DNA from: Cladorhizidae sp. MBARI D1340-BT2 | Taxonomy: Eukaryota > Porifera > Demospongiae > Poecilosclerida > Cladorhizidae | Direction: 5' to 3' | DNA length: 64,000 nt | NCBI GenBank assembly: GCA_028752905.1 | Contig: JAQNBH010000009.1 | Location: 26,520,370 to 26,584,369, forward strand | In this document: positions 1 through 12,041 of the stretch, piece by piece | How positions within the stretch are numbered: the stretch's first letter is position 1 | Layout of the letters: every line of letters starts with the position of its first letter | Notes under the pieces: model-generated | Database searches by the model: none | The model's input: only the letters and a program-made list of their open reading frames with translations | Told to the model about the DNA's origin: nothing | Program-made: the position numbers and the translations under genes

Positions 1-1
1 G

Positions 2-285
2 CTCCTTCCACCTCCAACTATGAGCAACTACTCTCCATGATCCACCAACTTCAGTTCCAAATGTCCAAAGTAAAAAGATCATATGAATATTGTGAAAGAC
101 AACTGCATTAACAACCCAGCCAGAATATACATATGATAATATTACAGGAGGACTCCTTCCACCTACAACTATATATGAGCAATTACTCTCCTTAATCCAA
201 CAACTTCAGATCCAAATGTTCGAATCATAAAGAATATCATGAAAGACAACTGCATTAACAGCCTAGCCAGAATAAACATAGTATA
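2..285. repeat. two-copy direct tandem repeat, ~151 bp unit
   Basis: A segment beginning CTCCTTCCACCT at 2 recurs at 153 and both copies run through AACTTCAG, GAAAGACAACTGCATTAACA and AGCCAGAATA. The copies differ by substitutions and small indels. The first copy has a short readable stretch (YEQLLSMIHQLQ) but stops follow in all frames. The repeat may continue to the left of the window. No function is assigned. Confidence 0.75.
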
Positions 286-319
286 CACATTCCGATCATA
301 GCTCTGGAACTACCTGTAC

Positions 320-1200
320 TCACTATGAAAGGGACAGTCTGCAAAACAGCTGCTTCAATTAAGTTTTCACTAGGAGCCCACTCATCCTTCCGCAGCAGTA
401 CTTATGCCTAGTTCCTCGGAAATCCAGGACACCTTTACCATCTCTGCAGAGGAACTGTATGGATATCCTTAGTAAAACTTGACCAAAACCAAGGTAAAGA
501 AATTGATGGAATGCATCCAAGACTACACTGCTTTGGCTGTCTACAAATTCTGTTCTCCCTGAGCATCATGGACCAGTACATTGCATCTGATTGGTACATA
601 CACAACATTATTCCAATTTATAAATCAGGTAATAAGCCCTTGGGCGCCAACTACAGACCAATAGCTCGTCTCTAAAATTATAGAGAAACTGGTCTATGAC
701 AAGATAATCAGCTTTGCTACTTGTTCAATCTAAACCAGATTGCAGAAAAATAGTTTCACCCTTCAACTGCTGTTGCTATTCATGAGAACTAACTATTTAT
801 TGTAATGACTATCACAACTCAAAAGTTGAACCATCTACCGAGGCTTTTGATAGTGTCCCCCATGGTGAACTTCTATTCAAGTAGTCCTGCATTGTAATTA
901 CTAGAGACATATGGAACTGGTTTAGGTCATATCTGTCTTCTGGTACCTACTGTGTCTCTCTCGGACTGCCCCAAGGAAGTATCTTTAAATCTCTATTATT
1001 AATTACTACATTAAAGTTTGTACTAAGTTCTACAACATCTTCATCATTGCTCATCCCACCCAATGCATCAAACTGGTATGGAATGTGAATGACTGCTACC
1101 AATTTCAACATGACTTAGACTCCCTGCGTAGCTGGAGTTCAAATAAAAAACTCAACTTCAATATTAAAATATGTGTATAGTGCAGGAAGTCATTAATGTC
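320..1200 (+). pseudogene. non-LTR retrotransposon reverse transcriptase relic (CR1/L2/Jockey-like)
   Basis: Translated pieces in several frames keep the order of a non-LTR reverse transcriptase: IPIYKSGNKPLGANYRPIA at about 610-668, HPSTAVAIHEN near 750-790, AFDSVPHGELLFK at about 846-885, GLPQGS near 965, and a thumb-like DLDSLRSWSSNKKLNFN near 1110-1165. The catalytic FADD-type box is not recognisable where it should lie, around 1020-1060, and multiple stops and frameshifts separate the blocks. This is an old, dead copy. No poly-A tail, ORF1 or endonuclease is visible. The order and spacing make the RT call fairly safe; the clade is a guess from motif wording only. Confidence 0.7.
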
Positions 1201-1428
1201 CACGCGAACCTTGTACTGTAACTTACCAACACTTACTTTTTGCCCAAAATTTCTTGCACCATAATGCTCAGCTCATGATACCACTTTTAGCTGCACCTGG
1301 TGCATTTAGAAACTCTATGGGATTTTAGTACAATACAACAGTGGGCGTGGCATGTTTCCATGACAACACCTGCGACTGAATCAGTTGGGCTTCTTTCTCT
1401 GAAGTATAGCAAGTTTTGGGGGGTAACT

Positions 1429-2962
1429 ATGAGTGAGAATGGACCCCCAAAAAGTCCCAATGGTCCAAGGAACCACCATGCTGACATAGCAGCTGTAGCA
1501 AGAGCTGCTAAACAGCAGAGGGAGGAGGTTCACTTACATTCAAGCAGTCTTGGTGAGCTTGATGAATTGTTTGCTTTCCCTCGGATACTGCCATCATCTG
1601 AAGATGAGTTTGAGCCAGAGAACGAATTTCCTTTCTCAGAAGATGCACAAGAGGCATATAATGAGTGGATGCATTGCCAGCCAAAGGACACTGTTAGAAT
1701 GATTGCCATTACCATAATGGATATATTTCGAAAGCGTTTTGGCCTAACTTATGTTGCTACAGCTACTGAAGCTGGTTTAGTGGTTGGTTTCAATGAAAAG
1801 ACAATCAGAGGCTGGATGAAAGATTTCTACCAGTGCAAGGGAGAGTTTACTGGATCAGTACAAGGCAAGCACATTCGGCCATATGTTGTGGATGATGAAC
1901 ACTTCAGATTGAAAGCATTGGCATGGTTATGTAAAGGAAAAGATAGCCAGTTATGACTGATGCAAAATTTGCAACCTGGGTAAATTCAGAGATGTTACCA
2001 AATTCTCACTTACCACCTGGTTTTTCTCATTCCATCACTCCACAAACAGCCAGAAATTAGCTGTATGATCTTGATTTCTCACCTACATCTCTAAAGAAAG
2101 CCATATACTTTGACGGTCTTGAGCATGATGATGGGAGAGAATATCGTCGCATGTATCTGCGGAAAATTGAAATCTTGGAGTTAACTCACTTGCCACCTCC
2201 TTTATGTGTAGATGGAGTGACCGAGGAAACAATTGGCAATCCAGATGCACTGCGATGCTTGGTGTTATTATACCATGATGAATCAAGCTTTCATTCCAAT
2301 GAAGGCCAGTCATGGTAATGGGGAGAGGAGGGAAAGTTGGCTATTCATCCCAAAGGTGCTCTTCGTGGTTGATGATCAGTGACTTCATTGATGAACACAA
2401 TGGCTTTTTCGTCTAACCCCACACGAACATGATGAAGCTAAGGAAACACACCCAAATATTCCTATGGCAGCAAGAGTTGTTTTTAAGTTCGGAGCACTTG
2501 GTCAATGATAATGGAGCAGGTTGAATTTTCCGTAACTGGAAGTGGTAAACAGAACGGCCTGCTAAAAGTGCTCCAAGAAAACAATGTTAACACTACAGGC
2601 ATGTTGAAAGCAGACATGATCAAGAAGCTTGAGACAATGGATGACTTTCAAACCAAAAAATTGAAGGTGGAAGAGCTTTTCACAAGCAGGGAGTACAGAG
2701 CAATATTTCTGCCAAAATTCCACTGCTAACTAAATCCCATTGAACATGTGTGTGGTCAAGCAAAACAGTATACATGTGATTACTCGTTTAATGGTTTGGA
2801 GAAATTATACATACTGCAATGGATTCAGTTAGTATTCAGCAGACAGAAAAATACGTGAGTACACAGAGCATACAGAGAAGAGATAACAGTTGGAAAAGAA
2901 ATGCAAGGTGCTTATAAAAAGTACAAAAGTCATCGTCATGTCCCTGAAACTGAACTAAATTA
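1429..2962 (+). pseudogene. DDE_3-type transposase, broken
   Basis: The likely start is ATG 1429 (MSENGPP); the open frame extends further upstream without another sensible start. The first open part, to 1956, has an acidic linker (ILPSSEDEFEPENEFPFSED) and a helix-turn-helix-like stretch (GFNEKTIRGWMK). A frameshift near 1950 moves the reading to another frame, which holds the first catalytic block (LLYHDESSFHSNEGQSW, about 2270-2315) followed by stops. The centre of the endonuclease, where the second Asp is expected, is missing around 2490-2505. A last part (2505-2960) has LPKFHC, a stop exactly where the third acidic residue is expected, then LNPIEHVCGQAKQYT and KKYKSHR. This is the DDE superfamily endonuclease fold (Tc1/mariner-related). 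No terminal repeats were identified. Confidence 0.75.
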
Positions 2963-3292
2963 TTGTCCATTTATCTGTAAAAAAAAATTCTTGAAATCTG
3001 TTTTAACAGTTTTACCGATGACTAAATGCACCATACATAACCTCACTTGCAAGAAAATTTACCTCATGGAAAGGGTCATTTGTGAGGTCAAAGTTCAATT
3101 ATCATGTTTTTCCATCTCCTTCCAGTTGTCCTCGTCATTTATTGCTTGCATATACTTAGTGAGGGCCTATCCCAAGGCTCAACAGAACAACAAAAATGAC
3201 ATTAGCGGTTTGACTGAGAAGGGACTTTGGAGCTGCTTGACCACAACATCACCTTCTTTATGGCGAGAGCAGTGACAAAGAAAATACAGTGA

Positions 3293-3405
3293 TGCACATA
3301 CATAGAAGATAATGCTGTGAAGCACGTATACATAGAAGATGATGCTGTGAAGCTGATATACATAGCTGTGAAGCAGGTATACATAGATTATGATTCTGTG
3401 TACCC
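3293..3405 (+). repeat. ~33-bp tandem repeat, about 3-4 units
   Basis: Units of the type TACATAGAAGATGATGCTGTGAAGC repeat with decay. In one frame they read YIED(D/N)AVK repeats about 11 residues long, so the array could be the remnant of a coding repeat. It follows the transposase pseudogene by about 330 bp; a link is not shown. Confidence 0.65.
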
Positions 3406-3409
3406 GTAG

Positions 3410-5800
3410 ATGATAGTGATTCAGATCAGTTGCCAGGCGAGTGAGATGAAGTCAGTACATATTGATAGCTAAACAGTGAAAGAATTGCAATAACTATATA
3501 CTCTATATAATAACAAAGTTGATAACTTGAACATTATACCAGCTGTAGCTCTTATCATTTTGTATATTATATTGCTAGCTAAATTATCTGGTAATAAAAT
3601 ATGGTATCTCTCTTTAACAAGTTTTCTGCCGCACACTTAAGATCTACATTCCCAACTAACTTTCCTCCATCTCCAAAAGGTTCTTATCCTACCTGGTACT
3701 CTCCTCTACTGCTACCTTCCTCTCGTCCAACCTATTGCTTAGATATTGAAGTAACAAGCGAAAGAACATCTTCTAAATGATTATTATCAGGTGACATGAA
3801 TATTTCTATTTCAGTCAACTGTTTTGTTTTTAGTGCTAATGTTTCTAGTGAAATACGTTTGTCTCCATCAGGGCCGAAGTATTTAAGTTGAAATGTTGGC
3901 ACTAAATACACAAACCTGATTGAAAGAATATTTATATTTCATGATGTAATTGTTAGGCAGTTAAATTTCATCACAAAGGTAAAGATCTCACATGTGTCAG
4001 AGGCAATTGTCTGTCACCTGTGTTGAGTTAAAAAGTAAAAACAACAACCTGTTGTTATGATTTTGGAGCTCCATAAATTCTGCATACCTCATTCTATGAA
4101 GTTTATATATAGCTCAAACGATAGCTCTCTCTGTGTGCTCTCTTGTAATACCAAAACTGATGCACAAATATAAATATTTCAGTTACAGGCAGTCAAAGTT
4201 GTGGACCTCAATTCCTGCAGGCCCCAATTTTCTGCAGTTCTAGTAAGTGCTAGACAGCAGTGGCTCGAGGAAGCCCTCGGTTCTAGTATTATTGGCAGGT
4301 GCTATTTTAGGAAGACCGGCATAGATATGGGATTTCATGAGCATATATATAACCGGAGATGAAGTCACTCCTACAGTACATGTGAAAGGAGGGTGGGGCT
4401 CTATTATTTTATTTTTACCAACATGGATGCCAACATTGACGAATTGTATGTTGTTGTTATTATAATACCAATAATTATTCCTGCTGTAGGCTAGAGTATG
4501 TAGTCGAAACTTCTAGGGAATACAATTTGAAGTTGATTATTCAGGTGACTTTAATGTTATTATGTCAAGATAGAGTTCATTGAGATAATTTGAATGTCTG
4601 AAAAGGGTCTTCAGTTGGAATTTCTGTGCTGCCTTCCAATAGTCCAAGTACACCTGCCTTCTTCCATCCTTTAACACAGGTGGTGAAGAAGTTATACATC
4701 TTCACTAGCCACGTGGTTGAGCGAAAATCAACTTCAACATCTTCAAGTTGCTTACCACTCTCAAGTTGTTTCTTCACAGCATCAACATCTCCAAGCTGCT
4801 TCCCACTCTCAAGTTGTTGCATCATTGTAGTATCTGATTTTTTTGGCTGACCTATTGACCGTTAGATGAAGTGGCTGAATACAATGTCATGTTAGCAGGA
4901 ACTAGAAAATACTTGCAATTTAATGACGATAACTCGTGTTTGACCTACTGTGTCACTTGCCCTCTTAAAACACCAGGGCCTTGTGTGTAGCAGCTACTTG
5001 CAGTTCTGCTCGTTTTTTCACAACATATTGAGCAATGCCTTCCTCAATCAACTTCAAAGTTTATTGCTCATTGAACCAGTGCTTTGGATTCTATGATAAA
5101 CAAAAGTTTAATTTCTTCTTTGTAGTTAGTGGCTACCTGAAGCCCAGTACTTAATGAAATATTGTCTGCTAGGCAACTTCACAATCCTAATAATAGCTGC
5201 TCATAAAGTGTCATGGCCTAGGATCAGTAGTGGAATCTGGCAGTTGGACATTTTCCGAGAGAAATCTCGAGGTACACCTATTTCATGGTACAAGGGTGCC
5301 ATACAGAATTACTGAATACAAGTTGTTAAAAGAGATCTGAAAATTCCTGCCAAAGTCACTGGCGGTGCAGAGGTCAAAGTTTTTACTAAGAATTAATACA
5401 ATGAACCAGTAGAGGGGAAGTTCCTCTATGTTACTGCAAACATCGCTCCAGTCATGAGAGAGAGGACAGATTTGGTACAAAAATTTCTTAGCAGGTTGTT
5501 AATTTAGCAAACAAAACTCGCTAAATTCGCAAGACTTTGTACCCGCTAAAACCACTCCCTCCTACATTGCTGCCACATCCGGTCAGGAAACTCACGTGGT
5601 GGACAACTAGCCAGCTAACCCAAATAACAACCCCACATGAGTCTTAGCATCCTGATGAAGGCTAGAGCATCTAACCCAATCTCATATAATGTTCTGGATG
5701 AATTGGTATTCGGTGTACGGTGCAAGTTTCTGGTACAGGATTGAAGGCAGAGATGAATATTGCAGTTCTTTTAAACATTGCGCGATTCCCCACATGTCAA
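3410..5800. other. no recognisable gene; AT-rich with repeat fragments
   Basis: No open frame longer than about 80 codons and no recognised protein motif. It contains one arm of the palindromic element listed separately (about 4063-4300). A CTTCAAGTTGC/CTCAAGTTGTTTC/CCAAGCTGC-type repetition at 4736-4820 gives a short simple-sequence-like patch. Confidence 0.6.
4063..4300 (+). repeat. diverged single arm of palindromic element
   Basis: TTGGAGCTCCATAAATTCTG, a ATATATAGCTCAAACGATAGCTCTC block and GTGTGCTCTC followed by an AGTGGCTCGAGGAAGCCC block are laid out as in the left arms of the complete palindromic copies at 26.7 and 59.1 kb. The second arm is absent. Confidence 0.55.
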
Positions 5801-5807
5801 CCTAGAA

Positions 5808-6105
5808 TGGGAAAGAAGACAAAACTAAGGAAGAAATGAAGAGGTTTTATCACTCGACCAAAGTGACAAGGCTACAGAGCAATATCTGCCTTTAAACTGG
5901 TGAACTGAACAGAAAGTATCACTTTCTTCAATCTTCTCGTGTTCTGATTGACTTATGTGCAGCTCCTGGGAGATGGGTCCAAGTGGCAGCCAAGACTATG
6001 CCTATGTCCTGTCTTATTCTGGGTGTCGATCTGGTGCCCATCAAGTAGATCCCAAATAACATTACTAAACAGGAGGATATGACTAAAGCTAGATGCAAAC
6101 AGGTG
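5808..6105 (+). pseudogene. FTSJ3: FTSJ3/SPB1-like rRNA 2'-O-methyltransferase, N-terminal fragment
   Basis: The stretch starts MGKK and, across three frames, keeps the order of the FtsJ/RrmJ-type methyltransferase FTSJ3 (yeast Spb1), which methylates ribose in pre-rRNA in the nucleolus: [27 protein letters not shown], then the SAM-binding motif [17 protein letters not shown] and LGVDLVPIK. In the family the motif is normally LCAAPGGW; here the second Gly is Arg. In-frame stops and at least two frameshifts are present before residue 40. The reading ends at CAAACAG|GTGAGC, a good splice donor, so this looks like a duplicated genomic first exon rather than a spliced retrocopy. The rest of the gene was not found downstream. 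Confidence 0.75.
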
Positions 6106-6129
6106 AGCATCAGAAAGGAATCATCCAAC

Positions 6130-8755
6130 CGTAATTTGTTTTGGACCCACCATTATGTCCAAAACAATTTAGGGTGATTGGCAAAACCCTGCTTAGTAGT
6201 GATCTAGCTTGTGGGAAACAAACCAAAAATTCGTATTGAGGTTGATGTCAAACAGGATTGATCCAGTTTTTGTTGGTTTTATGGCCATGCATGCAAATAT
6301 ATTTGTGTGCAAGGATTATTATCTTAACCAAACTAGCAGTTGTTTGCTACCCTTGCTGCCTTACCACTATTGCTCATTCTGGCATAAACTTACCCCCATG
6401 CAAATGATTGCTAGGGGTGGTGCTCTCTGAGTAAGGGTATAGAAGCTCTGACAACTGGTGAATTAGCTTTAGTTAGACGTAAAGGAAGATTGTTTGTCTT
6501 GTCAGAATGAAGTTATACTGTGTAGCAAGAAATTTCAGAGGTGGAATTCAAAAAAAACACCTGCTAGACTATAATTTTGGCTGGTCTGATTAGAATGCTA
6601 TATGTGCGAACATATAGCCAGCCACACCCATCTTACAGTTGCTGATATCTGGGCTGCTAGTAGTGGGGGTAGCTGTTAAGTGTATGTTATACTGGTGATT
6701 GCTTTGCTGTGTTGCCTGATCATTTTTAAGAGCTTTTCAAACTCTTTGATGCTAACAGTAAATCTGTATCTGCTGAACACTGGTATGCATATCTATGCCT
6801 TGCCTCATTTAGTGATTGCTAGGGTGGACACCTGAAAATTGTAGTTGTCATGGTAAATGCTGGTGCGCTATATGCTGCTCACACTAGCGATGCTTGCATC
6901 AATTTTGTGGTAGTTTGAACATGAAATTGCTTGAATCGATTCAATCCAGTTGTTCAATTAACACATGGTGGTGTGCTTTCCGCTAAAAGTATCTCCAAGG
7001 AAGAATTGAATGTGGAAAGTTTGGTGGAGGCAGTGATGAACTTTCTTTGTATATGTCTGTATCTAACTTCATTGGTTCATTAATTAATGGGTAGAGTTTT
7101 ATAATTTAGGTGAAATTTGAATTTCAAGCTGTGGGTGAAACTTCAGTGTCAGAGTTCAATGTAACCCAGAGTGATGCAAATATCATGACATAATTATTGT
7201 GAACTGCCCTCAATTCTATGAATGAAAACAGAATTGCCTTATCTCTCTCACTGCTTCTAAGGGGGGAGTATACCATTTTTTTAATTATTCTTTTCCTGTT
7301 ATTGTATACCTTCACTACTATACTAACTGCATTTCAAGTTTATACCTTTTTTGTCTATCATTCTTGAGTTATGATACTTTGTATCCATCCATTTCATCGC
7401 CCACCTCTGCGCGTTGAATTAGAAGAAACCAGAATAATGCAGTAAGTTGGATCATTCCTAATACAATAAACATATATGGCCAAGACTTGAAACTTGCCTA
7501 AAATATCACTCAGTGCTATTCCGTAATTTATGCACTATCTGGCGAAGGGGGCTATAAAAGTCTGCTCCTGCGCATGCCACGTTGTTGTTCCCCAGTTCTC
7601 AACTTTGATGGCATCTCTGTGTGATTGTAGTGCGATTCTAATCACTGCAGCATTCTGGTTGTCGTCGGAAGAAGAGACTCGTTACATAAAACCGTGTAAC
7701 TATTTCAATTTTCGTCGGTTGTAATTAAGCTCTTGCATTGCTTTGTGTTTTGAATAGTCCCACTCCTAAACCAGTCGTTTTCTGATGAGATATAGTCAAG
7801 TCTGACAGCATAAAAATGAAATTGGTAGATTGGGATATTGAGAAAAATAAAAAATTAATTCAAGAAAACTTTTGAAAGCATGCATCTCACTCTGACATCG
7901 CAAGTGTTGTAATGCCTCTTTCCTTATGACCATTTTTGTGTTTTTTCTCTCTAAAAACAAAATACCAGAACTTTTTAATGCTTCATTGATTTTTACTCAT
8001 TTAGGTCACAAAAGATAGCCTCTTCTGTGTGCTTTGTGTATCAATCAACTAATTACTTTCAATAGCAATGAGGCCATTAAAAATACAATAATAATAATAT
8101 AAAAATAAGTTCATACCCTAATGGCTAACCACCAAGTTAACAGCAATCACAGATACTGTAATGTTTCTATATATATTTCTCCTACTAGTCCAATTTGAAT
8201 ACTAGCATGTGAAATGAGCCCACAAGACTGGACTCTTATTTCGTAAGAAAAGGGATGAATTATCATGAGAGAGAGAAAATAAAGATCTTCCAGAAAATAT
8301 AAAAATATTTACCAATGTAAAAAAATTGACTTAGAAACAATTATTCACTTCTGTGAGAAACAATGTTATTTACCCTTCTTCTCGTCCATTTTCAACTGGT
8401 ATATAATGAACTGTCAGCATAAAATCTATCATAACTCAAGAGGTTCATATTCAGCTGACACTTGAACCAGTTAGTATATCAGTGAAACAGTAAAAAAAAT
8501 TAAAATAAATTGTAGGTAAAATAAAGCGGTCTTGTCCTCCCGTTTAATAGAACTTGTTAGTTGGATGGAAGTTAAAATCCCTTACTATATATCTATATAT
8601 CTCCCCCACCTAAGAGGAGGAAAGTATTGTATGCTACATACTAGTCGAACATTTGCTGACATGGTCCCAAGCGTTTGATAATTTCCTTCTCATGGCTGAG
8701 ATATCACTCCTCTGAGACATAGCAGTGCTAACAACTTGTGAAGAAAAACTAGAAC
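6130..8755. other. no recognisable gene
   Basis: Short decayed reading frames only (for example TGELALVRRKGRLFVLSE near 6460). A pocket with CACGTTGTTGTTCC at 7575-7590 is slightly less AT-rich. Nothing could be assigned to a family. Confidence 0.5.
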
Positions 8756-8800
8756 AACTTATCTCCCAGACATTTGCATTAATAAAGATTTTTTAAGTAT

Positions 8801-8834
8801 TAGTAGTAGTAGTAGAGTAGTAGTAGTAGTAGTA
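8801..8834. repeat. (AGT)n trinucleotide microsatellite
   Basis: About eleven AGT units interrupted once by AGAGT. It lies about 180 bp before the first exon of the downstream integrase-like gene. Confidence 0.9.
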
Positions 8835-9017
8835 ACAATCCGATCTGGCTGAAATTCAGTCCTAACCTGTATTTTGTACCTCTGACCATCTGACCACAGT
8901 GTCATTGGGACACTGATATCATCTACCTGGAGAGGTTTTATGGGAAATTCCAAGATGTATTTATTCTGTATTTAAATATTTAAAAACTTCATTTGTAAAA
9001 ATATTAATATATTGTAG

Positions 9018-9637
9018 GTGAAAGAATGTCTTATACCCAATCCACAATGAACCATCCAAATGAGACAGTTAAGCGGCTGGTCCTTTTCTCTAGTGATGAA
9101 CATCAGATGCTACTATGTGAGGCCCACGATGTCAATGGTGCTTACCAATGGCAAAAGCGTACCTTAATACGACTGACCACAGGATTAATACTGGACTACT
9201 GTGGTTATTAGTTGGGTAAGAATAGTTTAGTGCACAGCATCTATAATTAAAATGTCAACATGGATGTGCAAGTGATGATGAGGCTTTAAATACACATCAA
9301 TCTCACTGGTTGTAAGAAATAAGATAAATAATGGATTTTTTTATACTCATACCATATTATGAGCAGTGAGCATTATATCTTGTTCGCAACTTTAAAGCTT
9401 AAGTAAGAAACTCGTAAATCGTGTAACAAAATTAACATTACGTATTGATTCTACTTATTTGTTAATTGAAGTTGAAATTTATTATATCACATTGACACTG
9501 AATAGTGTTGTAACCATATTATAGCTAATAATATGTTACTTTTTATACCTTTAGCTAAGTACTTGTCACAAGTGCCAGAAGATGCAGATGATCAAGATGA
9601 TTGCACCTTAGTTACAATCCATTAAAGTTTTGAGCAG
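9018..9637 (+). pseudogene. Ginger/gypsy-type integrase, zinc-finger exons (element G1)
   Basis: Two exons carry the N-terminal HHCC finger of an integrase. The first (about 9018-9215) reads VKRLVLFSSDEHQMLLCEAH, then a degenerate GAYQWQKRTLIRLT where a second His is expected, and ends before GTAAGAATA. The second begins after TTTAG at 9555, holds the Cys pair as TCHKCQKM, and ends 9637 before GTAACTAAG. In-frame stops occur in both. Splitting the finger between the His and Cys pairs by an intron is shared with the minus-strand relative at 46.3-47.4 kb. The finger helps integrase multimerise and bind DNA ends. The catalytic exons follow after a 1.5-kb intron that contains an inverted-repeat element. 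Confidence 0.65.
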
Positions 9638-9747
9638 GTAACTAAGTTACTGTGACCAAGTGTACTGAGCAACAATGTGCAAATGATAGAAAAGATGCCC
9701 ATTGGAAATATGTTAGGCCCAACTGGGGAAATATATGATAGCTAGAC

Positions 9748-10098
9748 TGTCATAACAACCACTCCATTACTGCCTCCACACAACCACAAGTGACCTCACA
9801 AATAATTATAAACTTCAGCAATAATAATATATTCTTGGACTATATTACTGCCTCCAAACCACAAGGGACGTCACAAATATGATAAAATCCAGATTACTCT
9901 AACATGAGGTATGAGAAGATTTATAGCTTAGTTTTGCAAGAAAATGTGCTGCTATATAGCATCAGTTATTTATCACAATTTTGCTGTCCCTTCTGGAGGC
10001 AGTAATGTAGGGATTGTTATCCAAGAATATATTATTTCTGAAGTTTATGAGGTCCCTTATGGTAGTGTGGAGGCAGTAATGGAGTGAATGTTATGACA
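9748..10098. mobile_element. MITE-like element with ~80-bp terminal inverted repeats
   Basis: TGTCATAACAACCACTCCAT at the left end is mirrored by the complement of ATGGAGTGAATGTTATGACA at the right end. The complementarity continues through TACTGCCTCCACAC, TTATAAACTTCAG and AATATATTCTTGGA for about 80 bp. A second, inner inverted pair (TATTACTGCCTCC near 9843 and GGAGGCAGTAATG near 9994) gives a nested hairpin. There is no coding capacity. It sits in an intron of the integrase-like gene. Confidence 0.8.
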
Positions 10099-10631
10099 GC
10101 ACAATATCAAAGCCAACCCTATATGTCGTTTTATTTAGTAAAGTTTTTTTTACATATTACTTGTTCCCATTATATTTTAAAGCTTTCGTGAATTGGAATA
10201 CTGTTTTGATGCTATATATGCCTGCAATGTCCACATGAAGAGGAGTGTCCTGGTCAGACCTAGCCCAGGTTACACCCCAGGTCAAGTTGGTTTGCATGCA
10301 TGACAAGTTTGGTACAGATTTGTCCAGTGGTTTGGAATGCCATAAGGAACAATCCTAAAATTCTTCACCCATCAGTAACTACATTCAGTAATCCTTCTTT
10401 GATTCTTCACTGCAAAAGTCATACCCTCAATCCACTGCATCTATCACAGTGATTTGGTAAAGGATCGAGCAATTTGGGTTGCGCACGCCGTTCAAAGATG
10501 GCATCTTAGACGAACTATATATGCAAAAACCTTTTTTGGGGGTAGCTCTCTAAAGCGATATCAAAAGGCACCTTCCCAGATAGCGCTCTACAAAATGGTA
10601 TAAAAATAAATGAAATCTATGCAGCCAATAA

Positions 10632-10689
<58 letters not shown>

Positions 10690-10701
10690 CTGATGATGAT
10701 T
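10632..10701. repeat. (GAT)n trinucleotide microsatellite
   Basis: More than twenty GAT units with one CTG-type interruption near 10690. The methionine and isoleucine runs it creates are not credible proteins. Confidence 0.95.
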
Positions 10702-11155
10702 TTACGCGTCATTTTTCCAACCTTTTTTTTAGTTTGGAGAACTGCGCTTCTGTGTGCTATATTGTTGGAAGGATTTCTGCGACATACTTCTTTTAAGGTC
10801 TGTATAGGGATAGAGATCGAGTATATGGTGAGTTTTAGTTTGTTGCTGAATGATCTCTGACCTGCCAAACCTACATGAGAGTGCTAACGCATTTTAAAAT
10901 GCAGGCAAGAGAAGCCTAAACTTTTAGGCTGCATGAATATGTCTGATATTGGACAAGTTAGTGCATAGGGGAATTTAGACGCTACATATATACACAGATT
11001 AAATTGAATTTTTTGGGTTTGTTAATTTTAATAAACAGGTTAGATGATCCTTTACCAATCCAAATCTTATGCACTATATAATAATTAAAATGCATAAAAT
11101 CAGGTAATTACAGGCACATCTGATTTGCTTATAATCATGTAGCAAATACTTACAG

Positions 11156-11795
11156 ATGGGAGATTTTCGGTTATAGACCTCATTGGTCTATTTGCGGCCA
11201 CAGACAAAGGCCATATATATGTCTGCACTGTTACAGATCTCTTTACCAAGTGGGTATTTGCTCGTCCAATCAAGTCCAAGTCAGCTGGTGATGTTGCAAG
11301 CATTCTACTCGAGCTCATCTATAGTTATGGTACTCCCTAAAAAATTATAATGATTCAGGGGCGTGAATTTATAAACCAGGTAACTAACTTAAAACTGTTG
11401 CCATCTGTGTTCATGAAATGACATGTATGTGGTCTGAGAATTGAAAATTAATCAAGGAAAATGTGTTGGATTTGTTTACAAGAGCAAAGTTAGACTATTC
11501 AGTACAAAGCAGACTTAACACAATTTAAGATAACTTTATTAGCGACTTCAGTCTTGATTATCTGGAAATTTCCTCCTGCTTCCTTTTGATAAATATTCAT
11601 GTAGAGTAATGTTCTGTTTGTGTGAACTTATTTGATAACTCAGATCAATGATGTTGTCTTGACTGCTTTTGGAGTGAAAAAGATGGTATGTTCAGCATTT
11701 CACCCTCAGAGTAATGGCCAAGATGAGCGGACTAATCAAACTCTTAAGAGGGCACTGTCCAAGTATACAAACGATGCTCAATCTGACTGGAACAA
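11156..11795 (+). pseudogene. Ginger/gypsy-type integrase, catalytic core exons (element G1)
   Basis: Exon 11156-11379, after TTACAG, carries the first catalytic Asp in VIDLIGLFAATDKGHIY, then VTDLFTKWVFARPIKSKSA and LIYSYGTP. The second catalytic block reads IIMIQGREFINQ: the Asp expected two residues before Gly-Arg-Glu-Phe is replaced, and a stop precedes it. A 264-bp intron (GTAACT...CTCAG) separates exon 11644-11795 with HPQSNGQDERTNQTLKRALS, which keeps the third catalytic Glu. The exon closes at a GTAAGC donor. The DD-E arrangement and the HPQSNGQ-ER wording are those of gypsy-type integrases and of Ginger DNA transposases. Loss of the second Asp and the stops mean it is inactive. Confidence 0.75.
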
Positions 11796-12041
11796 GTAAG
11801 CTACCAATATTTAATAATTATTTTTCAAGATTGACAGTTTGTTAATAAATAGAGTGATTTCTACTATTACTACCACCTTCCAATAGATGCCAATATCACA
11901 TTTCATGCTAATCTGTGATTATCCCGGAAAATCTCACCAGAATCTCTCCAATGAATCTTCTCACACTGAAACACCCAACCACTCACACACACAAACACAC
12001 ATATAAAATTATGAAAAGGCATAAAAAATAGTAGTTTTTGC

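Noticed and set aside
1..320. Candidate CRISPR-like direct repeats
   Set aside because: Only two long diverged copies, in a eukaryotic context with no spacer pattern.
1415..1435. Shared GGGG(G/C)GTAACTATG leader at the DDE_3 and piggyBac start codons (1419 and 33904)
   Set aside because: About 13 bases, no further similarity on either side; likely chance.
10617..10868. Poly-Met and poly-Ile open frames on both strands
   Set aside because: Produced by the GAT microsatellite.
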